Source of the DNA: Pholiota molesta
Taxonomy: Eukaryota > Basidiomycota > Agaricomycetes > Agaricales > Strophariaceae
Length of the DNA stretch: 34,527 nt
NCBI GenBank assembly: GCA_014925825.1
Contig: JACGCK010000355.1
Coordinates: 1 to 34,527 of the forward strand
Direction: 5' to 3'
Part shown: positions 24,601 through 34,527 of the stretch, piece by piece
Layout: every line of letters starts with the position of its first letter
Position numbering within the stretch: the first letter of the stretch is position 1
Notes under the pieces: model-generated
Told to the model about the DNA's origin: nothing
The model's database searches: none
What the model saw: the letters and a program-made list of their open reading frames with translations, nothing else
Translations under genes and position numbers: made by a program

Positions 24601-26148
24601 ATGTTACTATATGACGAATTGTTTGTAAATGATGCGCACGAACATGGTTCCTTGGCGGTTTCAATAGTGCCCCATGGCGACTGGCTTCTTGTTGAAGGAG
24701 CTGTTGGCGTCGGCGACGGCTTTGTGCGAAGAGCAGGTGGGATCTTGATTGGATTGGCCCCTACAGATGAATCATTCAGTACGAAAATCACGAATTGATC
24801 CAGGAGAAGATATGCCAACGAACATGCATTAACAGGCCCCTTGGGAGGTTGCTCCGCCAGAGGAGATTTGGCGCCCGAGGGTGAGGCTGGTTGTGGAGTG
24901 CGATCCCATCCTGATTTCCCTTTGGCTGCATTGGCTTTCGTTGCTTCTGCCACAAATTTCTTCAGCGGCACGGGTTTACCCCCTAAAACACGGAGGACGA
25001 TTAGTGTTGCCCGGAAGGTTGAATAATCAGAGGCTTTGACGAACATGCATTCTTTCCATTCAAGGGCGTCAAATTAGTGGTAGACAGGGATGGGAAATCC
25101 GCTCGCCCTGCGCCTGTGCCTATACAAACAGCCTGGTACGCATTTGAATGATACTACTTAGAAAAAAAGGGACGGACCTGATTGAGGAGATATTGCGGAT
25201 GGAGTACTGCGATCACGCTCAACAACTTGGTTGGCCTTCTTAGTGTCGATCGCGTCTACACCCGGCTTGCTCCAGGCACCAAGAACACTAGGCTTAATGC
25301 TGGGCGAAGCTTCGGTCTGCTTTGCGACCCAAGTAGAGGAACCAACCACTGTACATCATCGCGGAATGAGGAATAGCGAAATACGACAAAATGATTTCCA
25401 ACACACCTGGAGCTGGTGGGCGAGGGGGTGGCTCGATTGGGAGTGTACGAGTGGGAAGAGGACGACAGAGGGTTTTGTTTGTCCTATCTTCGACTGGTGG
25501 TATGCACCAGTGCGTTTCTGGGTATGGATGTTTGATTTTTCTGGGAAATCGCAATTATCATCATGAGCGCCTATTTGTAGGACGTGGACTAAAAGGAGAT
25601 GGCATCAACGCACTCTTGACCAGGAACCCATTTATATAGCCATCGCGAATTGACGGCAATGACTTTCCAACCTTCAATTGTCCGTTAGGAGGTGAAGTAT
25701 CAGAGAGTCGATCACGCAGTGCTCACCATCTTTCTGCGCATCGCGTCCGCGTGCGTAGAAGCTGTGAAATACCTGCGTAACTCTGGGTTCCTCTTCGGGT
25801 GTTGGATCCTTCAGAAAGTCAGCCCAGCGATGTTCGCCCAACAGCAAACCGTGGTCAACGAAATCCTTGGATATTTCGAGCAGGATCATGTTGCCGGCCT
25901 TAAGAGGAAGCACGGTGTGTAAGTTGTCGCTGCCTCACCGAGGGAAAGTTGAACATGTGAGTGCCACTCACCCTAGGTTTCTCATGGATTGCCCAAAGGT
26001 GATTAGGACCAATACATTCTGCGACCCACTTCGCTGCTTCGATCTGATCGTCCTCTTCGTGCCAATCGGGGTTGAGAGGGTATGGTTGGTAAACGGTGAA
26101 GAACCGCGCATCTTCCACAATTTCGGGGGACTTTGGGCGCTTGACCAT
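21658..26148 (-). CDS. WG/GW-rich disordered protein, candidate Argonaute-hook protein
   Basis: A protein of roughly 1,200 residues. The N-terminal 130 or so (exons from 26148 and 25929) look folded: FFTVYQPYPLNPDWHEEDDQ, CIGPNHLWAIHEK, LKAGNMILLEISKDFVDHG. The rest is low complexity, with about 19 WG dipeptides and some 30 Trp in acidic Ser/Gly/Pro context, such as GWGEQWGPPPS, DWGEQWGPPPP, EDWGLAPV and LEDWGVQSS. That composition is the hallmark of Argonaute-hook proteins (GW182, Tas3, SPT5L/NERD). Binding to an Argonaute is therefore inferred, not shown. A D/K-rich repeat lies in the middle. Short 5' exons end within Trp codons (25045, 24824, 24644); one long exon runs from 24591 to about 22017 and a last one from about 21945 to 21658. 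Two joints do not keep frame as read: exon 1 to 2 near 25970 and entry to the last exon near 21890-21945. No named family is recognised. Confidence 0.72.
23540..23765 (-). repeat. In-gene tandem repeat coding (F/Y)DK(P/S)(K/R)
   Basis: Inside the long exon of the WG-rich gene about ten short units of 21-27 bp repeat, each coding an aromatic residue, DK and then a basic pair, as in KFDKPKDKFDKPRG and DRFDKPKEKFDKSGG. The unit is degenerate at the DNA level, which suggests an old expansion under protein selection. The encoded stretch is highly charged and could bind RNA or form a mixed-charge spacer between the N-terminal part and the WG region; both ideas are inference. Confidence 0.7.
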
Positions 26149-27465
26149 AGTGAGTACCTGCTTGGGAGAGAGTTCTTACGCGTCCTGTAAGTATTATAGA
26201 GAAGAGATAGCTAAAGAGAGATTGGCGGTCAGGAGAGTTTCGATCAAGGGTTGGCTTTTATAGTTCTGTTTGGTCTCCCAGCCACTGATTGTTCAGAAGC
26301 ATGACTTTATCTTCTATATGGACCGTGGGGTCCAGGACTTAACAGCGAGGCAGACAATGAGACACGAGGAACTTTTCAAAGTTGTATTTAAGGATAACTT
26401 GACTTGAAAAAGTAACTTTAGGGAATGATGGTGATCGGGTCAAGAGATGAAATGGGCGATAATCAGTGTCACTCGGCGATTCAGCCGATAATGCTCACTC
26501 TGATTCGGCTTCCTTGATTCTCTGTCAAACGTCATGAAGGAACACATGTATGTTTTATGTCTTTTTAGGGAATTCAAGAAAGTGCACATCGTTGGCATTG
26601 TTGGCACATTTGTGTCTGTATGGTTTGTCTCTGACTCACTGGGACGGCGATCAAAAGAAATTTCTTCTTGACGACACAAGCCGCAGCGCCAGTAAATGAA
26701 AGGATCGTTGACAGAAAAGAGATTTGACTTCAGGCTATGCCATTTCAGTAATCCAATTGCTTGTTACTGAGTCGGGAAGTCCATTGTTCAAAGACGTGCG
26801 CGTGGTTGTTGTTCGAGGTATTCACCGCCTCGCGATAAAAACGTGTAAAAAGAATTGGATGCTTGCCCAAATACGCTACAAACCGGATGGAGGTCGAATG
26901 GCGATGACAGTACATGTGCACTGCGGCCAGGCAGTGAAGTCAGATTAAATGTCATGGCATGAGGATCTAAGTACATAGGAATGGCTATCAATGACGCGAG
27001 GGTTTCGGACCAGCAGCACTAGCGGTGGTCCTCGACAATCATTCTCCACAGCCGGCCCTGTTGCCTGTGACCATGATGGCCATTGGGTGTGCCTGTAGGT
27101 GTAGCTGTGCTGCGCGTAGAACTTTTGGAGTGAAATAGTCGTCACTGAAGCACATCAGAAATTCGGAATAGAATCATCGCTCAGCATCGCTCATGCGAAA
27201 GGGTCTATCATGATGTAGCTGCACGGCTGGGTTAGTATGGTCTGACGGCGCGTACTCTGGGGAAGACCAGAGGCAATGCGGAGACGCAGCCACTGCGCGC
27301 GAGAGCTGTCTCTGCCAAGGACGCGAATGGATTACCTAATCGTCTCCTCCTGATCAGCGGCAGCAGGGTTTCTTTTGGTGCTGATTCATATCCTGCGGTT
27401 CCTCTTTCTTTCTATCCTTCACCCAGCTTTCTGCCCTCTAGAAGGCGCGAAGCACCCTCCAATCT
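26149..27465. other. Intergenic between divergent genes, no gene seen
   Basis: About 1.3 kb separates the WG-rich gene (leftward) and the ubiquitin hydrolase (rightward). It should contain both promoters and 5' UTRs. Short open frames on both strands show no domain or codon bias. Pyrimidine-rich tracts just before 27466 (TTTCTTTCTATCCTTC near 27405) resemble the CT-rich stretches common upstream of fungal starts. No RNA gene or repeat is supported. Confidence 0.45.
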
Positions 27466-30400
27466 ATGCCTGGGGTCGCTATCCAGCCGAACAGCCCCTC
27501 CGGAACTGGAGGCTTCGGTCCATTGCCCTCGAGTAAGTGGATGCCATCCCACACTTACAGCACCCACCCAAAGTCATCTGCAATGCCAGCGACACCAAAC
27601 GGCACGAATCGCATCTCCAACGATCTATCAGTCGCAGAGATCAAGACGAAAGCGAAGGAAAATGTTACTAAGGAAGCCCGAGGAGTTTCTGCCATTACTC
27701 TCATCAAGACTGCTCGGACCCAGATTCTTTCGGCCAAAGACCATGAGGTTAAAGGAGATCTTAGAGGGGCATTCGCTTCCTATATTAAAGCAGCGACGCT
27801 TGCCAAGATGACAATGGATTCGCCGGAATATTTGCTTGAGGCCAAGGGCAAAGGTGGTGTCATTCGGAAGGAACTGAACGACTTTCTCGAGGTCTGTTAT
27901 TCGGTTGGGCCTTATCAGGATCCTTTTTTTAAGTAAAACTAATATTTATATCTATTTAGAGCGATGGGCGCGACATTAGTCAACGAGCCAGCGCCGTAGA
28001 AGAGAAGTTGAAGCGATAGAGAAGGCTCATATTGCGTATGTCTTTCAGTTCGTCATTTATCCACCAGTGTCTGACGACCATCGGACTAGCGAGTCCAAAG
28101 AGATTACTCCGTCAGCTTCAATCGCGGATCGTATGAGGGCGTTGCAAGACAATGGACTATCGCTAGGGCAAACCAAGATACGCGACCATGCAACCTTGCC
28201 CACTCCTCCGGTCTCTCCCAGGAATTTCGTCAATTCTCCTTCAGTTAGCGCTTCCAAAAGCTCTTCCCCTCTAGATCCTCCCACTTCGGCACCTGCACAA
28301 TCAATACACGCATTCGTCTCTCCATCGACCCTGGGTCCCCCTTCGCCATCCTCGACACCGTCTTCTTCCCCTCCCAATAGCGCCGCGATGGGGACGTACG
28401 ACCTAAGCGGCTTTAATCAGGCCTTCCCTTCTATTGACGAATTAGACGAATCTCCTGCGTTTTGTCTGCCTTCTGTGCCTACCGGCATTGGTAGCACGTC
28501 TAAGCCGTACGGGAAAGACGCGCGTAACGGTGGCGAATCTGTAGCGTCTCCTCTGGCATCATTTCGCACCTTTACAGTGCCCATCGAACGTCCTTCAAGT
28601 ACCCCTATTACCCATACTAACAATAACTTCTCCAGTCGGCCGCCTTCTCCATCCGTTAATAGAACAACACACAGGCCATCTGGACTTTCGAACGGTGTCA
28701 CCACGAGCCCGTCAACATCGAAAATCCCTATTCCTGTCAAAAATACCGCGTTTCCGAAAGACCTTTTGGCATACCTTCGCGATCACAATGTGTTGCTCAT
28801 CGATGTCCGAAACCGGGCAGACTTCGATCGCGAGCATATTAAAGGCAACGCAGTCGTTTGCATAGAACCATCGGTGCTCATGCGAGAAGGGTGTGTTTGT
28901 TTTTAGTGTTCTATTTTTGTCGAATATTTCTTGATCTATCTCCCAGTGTGACAGCGGAAGCCCTGGAGAACTCGATGGTGGTCGGACCTCGGCAAGAGGC
29001 AAGTCTTTTCGGAAACCGCGATAAATTTGACTTGGTTGCTGTCTATGATGAATCTTCAAAGACCTTTGGCAACGAGCATTCCCCTCTGACCGTTCTTGTA
29101 CGCGCGATAAGCGAGCAGGCTTTCAAGAAGATGCTCAAACGGATGCCGATGCTGCTCGTTGGTGGTATCGAGGCGTGGAAGAAAGATATGAAAGAGGATG
29201 GGCTTGCGAGAGGCCCATCGTACATGGAAATACAGAAACCAGTACCGACCAAGAGCACGCCAAGTGCCCTGTTATTTTCCGGCACGAGCAGCTCCACAAC
29301 TAGCAGTACATATATGAACGGAAATCCGCTACCCAGCATCCCTACAAGCAATGGGGGTAGTCATGAAGTTTGGACCCCTCCTCGTCAAGATTATAACACC
29401 GGAAACAGTGTAACGTACGGCGAGCATCGCCCATCCCCTTCGTTGGATCAGTCGATACATACAAGGTTCGGATTCAGTCGCGCTTCTCATCCGCTATCGT
29501 TTTTTGACTTACCTCTGCGCTTACAGAGCACCTGCTGATGCAGGCTACAGTGGTACATATCTACCCAATGGTGATAAACCTCTTGTTCGTCGGCCAGCCG
29601 TTCTGCGTCCAAGCTCAGGTTCCATCTCATATACTAGAAGTATGAATGATACTGTAAGTAGCGCCTCACCATTCAATATATTCCATGCACCGACCGTCAT
29701 CCTGACCCATGCTGCCTCGTAGATTACATCTCCCGTTATACCCACTCAATCCATGTCCTCTGGTCCTCTACTACCATCGGGCACACCCATCACATACCCC
29801 CAATTCCCACGGCATATATCACCCAATCCCTCAGGCTCCAACCCATCGTTTGGGTCTTCCGTCAGCCAATTCACTACCACACCAGCGCAGTATGACATTG
29901 CCTCACCGCCACCAGTCTCCATCAATCCCTCACAACTCTCCCGCAAACGCAGTGATTTCATCGATCAGTCGCAGGAGGCGCTCTCTGGGTCGGGATTCAA
30001 CGCCCGCTCGCCGAAGGCAGTGGATTATCCGGAGGTGACCTCGCCGACGATTGTGCGCCCGCCGCCTGTCGCTGCGTCGACGCTCGAGCGCAAGGACAAC
30101 CGGCCACGAATACCCCCCTCGCCCTTCTCACCGCTGAGTAACGGTTTGTCAGGACCTAAGCCGCCGCGCATTCAATCGGATTATCCAGTCAGTTATTGGC
30201 CAGACACACAGATTGGGACATCTGGGTTGAAGAACTTGGGAAATACATGTTATATGAATGCACCGATACAGTGTTTAAGCGCGACAGTGCCGTTCTCAAG
30301 ATTCTTCACTGGTAAGTGTTACTTGAAACGGTTTTTATTCCATGTTGACTCAGTGATTTTTTTGTGTTTCTTGCAGAGGGCCGCTGGAAGGTTGCGGTCA

Positions 30401-31650
30401 ATTATACCAATCCACTTGGATCGAAAGGAAAGTTGGCAGGTGCTTTTGCCAAGTTGCTTCATGATATGTGGGGAGGAGATCTTCCATATCTCACTCCAAT
30501 AGACTTCAGAGTGGGCATCCTTTCCCCCTATCACTTTCTTCTGTCTAACTGGCCCTTGTTTCAGAAATCAATATGTCAACTAAAATCTCAATACAACGGC
30601 TCTGACCAACACGACTCGCAGGAATTTCTAAGCTTCTTGATGGATGGGATACACGAAGACCTAAATCGCATTCTTGCCAAACCTTCATATACCCCTTCGC
30701 CGGAGGAAGAAGCCGAATTAGAGCGCTTGCCGCCTCAAATAGCAAGTGAGAGAGAGTGGAACACATGGAGGTCTCGGAACGATAGTTTGGTTGTCGATTT
30801 CTTTCAGGGCCAATTCCGGAATCGGTTGGAATGTTTGACTTGCCACAAGGTGCGTAACATTTGGATCTGCTGACGATCATGGAATTAATGTCATGTAATT
30901 TAGACTTCAACAACATATAATGTATTCTCTATTTTGCAACTTCCAATACCCAACTCGAGGAGCGGAAAAGTGCCCATTGAGCGCTGTCTTGATGCCTTTT
31001 TCAACGAGGAGGTGCTCGAGAAGGATGATGCATGGTACGATAATTATTTATCTCAATTGATGCGGTATTTACGTTTCCTCTAGGGATTGCCCACAATGCA
31101 AGACCAAGCGACGCGCATCCAAAAAGCTTTCCCTTGCTCGTCTGCCGCCCGTCCTAATGGTTCATCTAAAAAGATTTGAAGCCAACGGTCGATTCTCGGA
31201 CAAGATCGACACATTCGTTGACTTCCCGATGAAGAGTCTGGATCTGACAAACTATATGCCTCCCCCTCTCCCCCCAGGTGCTGATAAATCTCAACTAAAT
31301 GGCGGCCTGCCCATGTCACCAGAGGATCCTCGCACCCAGCTGCCTCCATACCGGTATGATCTATATGGTGTGACAAACCACTATGGTAATCTGAGTAGTG
31401 GTCATTGTAAGTTTCCCCTCGATACCTTTTTTTGTTTTACTCGTTCTGATTTTTGTGTTTCATTACAGATACCGCTTTTATTGCTTCTAGAGGCGGTTGG
31501 ATGTACTGCGATGATAGCAGTGTTAAACCAGTAGATCCGAAGCAGGTCGTCGTACGTACTACTTGATTCAAGAAGGGAATGTTGAGCTAATTCCTCCATT
31601 TACAGGGCCAGAAGGCATATGTTCTGTTCTACAAACGTGTTAAACCTTAG
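27466..31650 (+). CDS. Ubiquitin carboxyl-terminal hydrolase, Doa4/USP8 type
   Basis: Cysteine protease that removes ubiquitin; relatives Doa4 and USP8 act on cargo at endosomes. Domains in order: an N-terminal helical part like the USP8 dimerisation/MIT region (exon 1), a Pro/Ser-rich linker, a rhodanese-like domain (DLLAYLRDHNVLLIDVRNRADF to MLLVGGIEAWKK), a second linker, and the USP catalytic domain. Catalytic motifs: Cys box GLKNLGNTCYMN, the QHDSQEFL stretch, His box HYGNLSSGHYTAF, and CDDSSV. Zinc-binding pairs LTCHK and CPQCK are present. Eleven exons: 27466-27891, 27960-28890, 28947-29465, 29527-29653, 29723-30311, 30377-30510, 30565-30849, 30904-31034, 31084-31406, 31469-31551 and 31606-31650. 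As read, exon 2 meets a stop at 28016-28018 (AAG CGA TAG). One extra G at 28012-28013 restores KAIEKAHIA and the frame to the end, so a dropped base is likely. Confidence 0.9.
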
Positions 31651-31790
31651 AGTACAATTAGTTATTTCACATTCCCCTTTTGCTTTCACTCAAATTTACA
31701 CTGCCATGCTCTAGTTGTCATTTGTATTATTAACCTTCGCATTGCTCCCCTAGGACCCAAGGATTTGTACTTTATAGCTAATTCATTTCG

Positions 31791-34527
31791 TCATGATACC
31801 ATCATGCCCATCGACTTTGCACTACTTGTTTCGTTTACATCGAAATGACATTTATGGCACATCCACACCTCCTGGCCGTTGCGATGGCCATTGAGCGCCA
31901 ATGATGTTTCCGTGACAGGATAAAATGCAGGTGAGAATTGGGAATGACATCGGAAGCATTCTGGATCGGGTGCTGTTGTTGGAGTTTGGACGGGAGGTTG
32001 AATGTCGCTGCGGATGTTGAGGATGGTATCAAGTCGTCGGGCCTTTCGTAATAGGCCGTGAGCTTGGGTAGTAGGCGCTTGTTTGTAGGCTTGACAATAT
32101 ACTTGAAGAGCAGTCTACAACGTCGGTGTCAGTTAAGAAAGATCATGAATTGCAAAAAGAAGAAAAAGCTGACCTCCCCGCCTTCGTTGGTTTCACAAAT
32201 GTCATATATGTCGCGTTTGCTGTGATCATGATCCTTGCACGACACAATGGCATTCATGCAACCAGTCTCGCCCTTGAAAGTTGTGGTAATAGTGGTATCT
32301 CTTCTGCTACTTTTGACCTACGGAAGATGAGATACATTTTTTGCATCATGATTTCCGTGAAACTTACTGGTTGAATCTCAAACCCAAACCGGTGACCTTG
32401 TTTCCAAGCACAAGAAGCGTGAAATTCTTTACTGCAATCGCTACACCGAATGACGGCACCCTCTTGCTCCCCACAAAGACAACACTTCTACACAATGCGT
32501 AAGTTCGCTTTTACGTAATAATGTACCATAAACATGCTTACAGTTTGCCATTTATGCCGAGCAACGGTATTCAGACCTTCGACTAGGCGAAGGCGCGAAG
32601 CATCGGTAAAGGTGAGTTCAGGAGTAAACACGGCACATAGAATATGCGCCCATCCTTGACTTTCCGTTGGTTTACAAGCACGAAGAAAAGAATCATGTGG
32701 TGGCCACGGCTTTCTCCTCTTGTCCTCGTTCGAAGCTCGTGGGCAGAGCAAACAGTCAGGGTTCTAGAGAGACGAACTCAAATACAATTCGAGAATATTC
32801 AACAGCCATGACTCACAATAGACGCCTCCAATGTTTCTTCGTTTTCACACAGTTCGCAGACCCATGCATCGACAGCAGATGGATCAACATGAACTCCGAT
32901 AGTCCCTGGTGTTGATAATATGAGAAATATTCCATAATCAGCACAAGTGGAAACATACCTGCATGCACTCGGAAACCGCATTGTTTGCATTTGAGAACCT
33001 TTCCTGGAGGTCCTGTCTTGAGGCAACCAAGACACCGATTCTGAGCTGCAATAGAGATAGTTGGCGGTGGAGTAGACTGGACGGATGTACTTGTCTAGAA
33101 TAAATCAAGGATAAATAAAAAATCAATCACATTATATTGCCTCACTTACTCTTGGTCGTTTTGTAGAAGGTCCAGCGAGGGGTGTGCCTTCTCTCTTCTC
33201 GCGGATTTTGGCAGTTGGCACTGATCTTCACGCAGTGGGCGAACATTAAGATCCGCATACTTTCGCCAATTTGTCCCGCAGGTGTCGCAAAGAATATTAG
33301 TAGGGAGACCCTTCGGTGCTTTCCACCACGTCTTGGACTCCCGTGTTCTGCAAGCACCACAGCTTGGTGTCTTCGAAGGCTGGGCAATAATAGACGCCTC
33401 ATCGTCTGAGTGGCCTACGTGCTGTCCGCTACTCGCCTCTGCCAAAGATTTATACTGTGCCCTGATGGGAGCAGGCGGTGGTCCTGCATTCTTTAGTCGG
33501 CGTTTCTTCTCCTAGCTTCATGCTTGCAAAAGTCAGTAACATGTAGAAAAGGAACGAAACAAATGACAGACTTTTTCCAATGGCCATAAAAGCGTACAAC
33601 TTCATAAATAGATCTCGAAGCGACCTCATCTCGGACAGCACGAAGTTCGGCACCATGCTGGTGAATAGCGTCTTCAAATGCAACACCTCCTCTCTGGACC
33701 ATTCCTTGTCTGTATATGGTGTTTCCTGTTTTTTCCACTACAGAATGCCATTTAGAATCTGAAATAAAATTTCAACACCTAAAGTTAAACCAACCTTGTC
33801 CAACCGATTTAGCATTATCTTGACATTGCTCATTGAGCCTTCCATAGCAGCCTCTGACAGCCGATGTATAACTTCTGTTAGCCAATCTACACTAGACTTT
33901 TGTTTAGGGTCATTGGAAAGACGCTTTTGATTTCCTCAGCTGCATATGGAGGTCAGTAAGTATTTTGAAGTTCAAACCCACTAGACTAACCTTCGGCCAC
34001 TATAAAAGGAAGGAGGGCGTTAGCGATTGATTATGTAATAACATGCTATGATGACAAGCGCTTACGTTCGGACTCTGTAAAAGTGTTGAAGATGCCAAGC
34101 ACTTCGACCGTATTGTCGCCTCCTCTTTCTTCGATTTCTAATTTAGAGGGTGGTTAACCTGTGAATATATATTATACTGGGGACACATACCTGAGGGTAC
34201 ATTATATGGATCTGGAGCTGGCGGAACATTGGCTGAAATTTGGGCCCTACGCGGGATGCAGTGCGGGGAAAGATAAGATCCAGGATCTATATTGTTGTGT
34301 CTTTAGTCATATTCCTTCATCTAGAATGGCCTGAAATTACCTAGCGTGTCTTCTGCAACAGTATGCTGGCTAATAAACGTAGGCATTTCGGTTTTCCATA
34401 AAAATTGAGACGTCAAAAGACTACTCACCCAAAATAGCGGAACGGCCACATGTTGAAATGCTTGACGGGAAGATTTTCTTCTCTTTCTGCCAGGGATTTA
34501 TCTTTTCGTGGTCGGCCACGTCCCCGG
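31791..34527 (-). CDS. Chromatin protein with AT-hook, ELM2, SANT, GATA finger, PHD and extended PHD (partial)
   Basis: The 5' end lies beyond the right edge. From there: a basic AT-hook (RGRGRPRK), then MWPFRYFGQHTVAEDTL, an ELM2-like start (IFPRTASRVGPKFQ), a SANT-like helix set (DKEWSREE.. to IYEVVRFYGHWKK), a GATA finger (CGACRTRESKTWWKAPKG, spacing C-x2-C-x20-C-x2-C), a PHD finger (CLGCLKTGPPGKVLKCKQCG), an extended PHD (GWAHILCAVFTPEL, CCLCGEQEGAVIRCSDC, HASCAW) and a last Cys pair module (CFRCH..WMCHKCH) before the stop at 31791. The set recalls fungal Snt2-like proteins that read histone H3 and recruit deacetylase; a BAH domain would be expected further upstream. Several exons need one-base additions, at about 33680, 33572-33576, 33212-33230 and 34231-34234, plus an ELM2 shift near 34275-34288. 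The gene is too well conserved for a pseudogene, so base dropouts are likely. Confidence 0.8.

Noticed and set aside
22120..24610. Long open frames on the plus strand opposite the WG-rich exon
   Set aside because: They mirror the biased codon use of the antisense repeats, lack domains and are explained as shadows.
26440..26948. Short frames in the promoter region of the WG-rich gene and the ubiquitin hydrolase
   Set aside because: No similarity or signal that I recognise, and they lie where two divergent promoters are expected.

Overview
The window is nuclear DNA of a filamentous fungus, most likely a mushroom-forming basidiomycete (Agaricomycete). Genes are dense, on both strands, and cut by many introns of about 45-70 bp with GT..AG ends. 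The products are eukaryotic (Arp2/3 subunit, DNA polymerase delta subunit, ubiquitin hydrolase, chromatin reader). One gene carries a tandem secreted domain that I associate from memory with Agaricomycetes. No operons, CRISPR arrays or bacterial genes are visible. Products are inferred from translated exons and family knowledge; no database search was run.

Layout. 1-1400 is a repeat-rich segment: two abutting inverted-repeat elements, a tandem CCCTAA-like repeat and a tRNA-like fragment. Then come ARPC2 (-), a membrane-anchored protein with two copies of a secreted domain (-), an FMP52-like short-chain reductase (+), a coiled-coil protein of unknown role (-), a UBL-WLM metalloprotease (+), an 832-bp TIR element flanked by TA, POLD4/Cdm1 (+), a FAD monooxygenase (+), an ADIP/Msd1-like coiled-coil protein (-), a very large Trp-Gly-rich protein (-), a Doa4/USP8-like ubiquitin hydrolase (+), and a chromatin protein with AT-hook, ELM2, SANT, GATA finger, PHD and extended PHD that runs off the right edge (-).

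The genes are not one pathway; this is ordinary fungal gene order mixing cytoskeleton, mitochondrial, DNA replication/repair, metabolism, ubiquitin and chromatin functions. The most interesting gene is the WG/GW-rich protein at 21658-26148. It has about 19 WG dipeptides and some 30 tryptophans spread through a disordered chain, the composition of an Argonaute-hook protein, and three of its introns split a TGG codon after the T with the same GTTCGT donor.

A caution runs through the annotation. Several genes keep clear homology or coding character only if one base is restored at a short run of C/G (or a GG/CC pair). Candidate sites are near 4016-4024, 8653-8656, 8916-8920, 14532-14536, 28012-28013 and several in 33200-34300. 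This looks like systematic one-base dropouts in the assembly rather than real pseudogenes, but it cannot be settled from the sequence alone.
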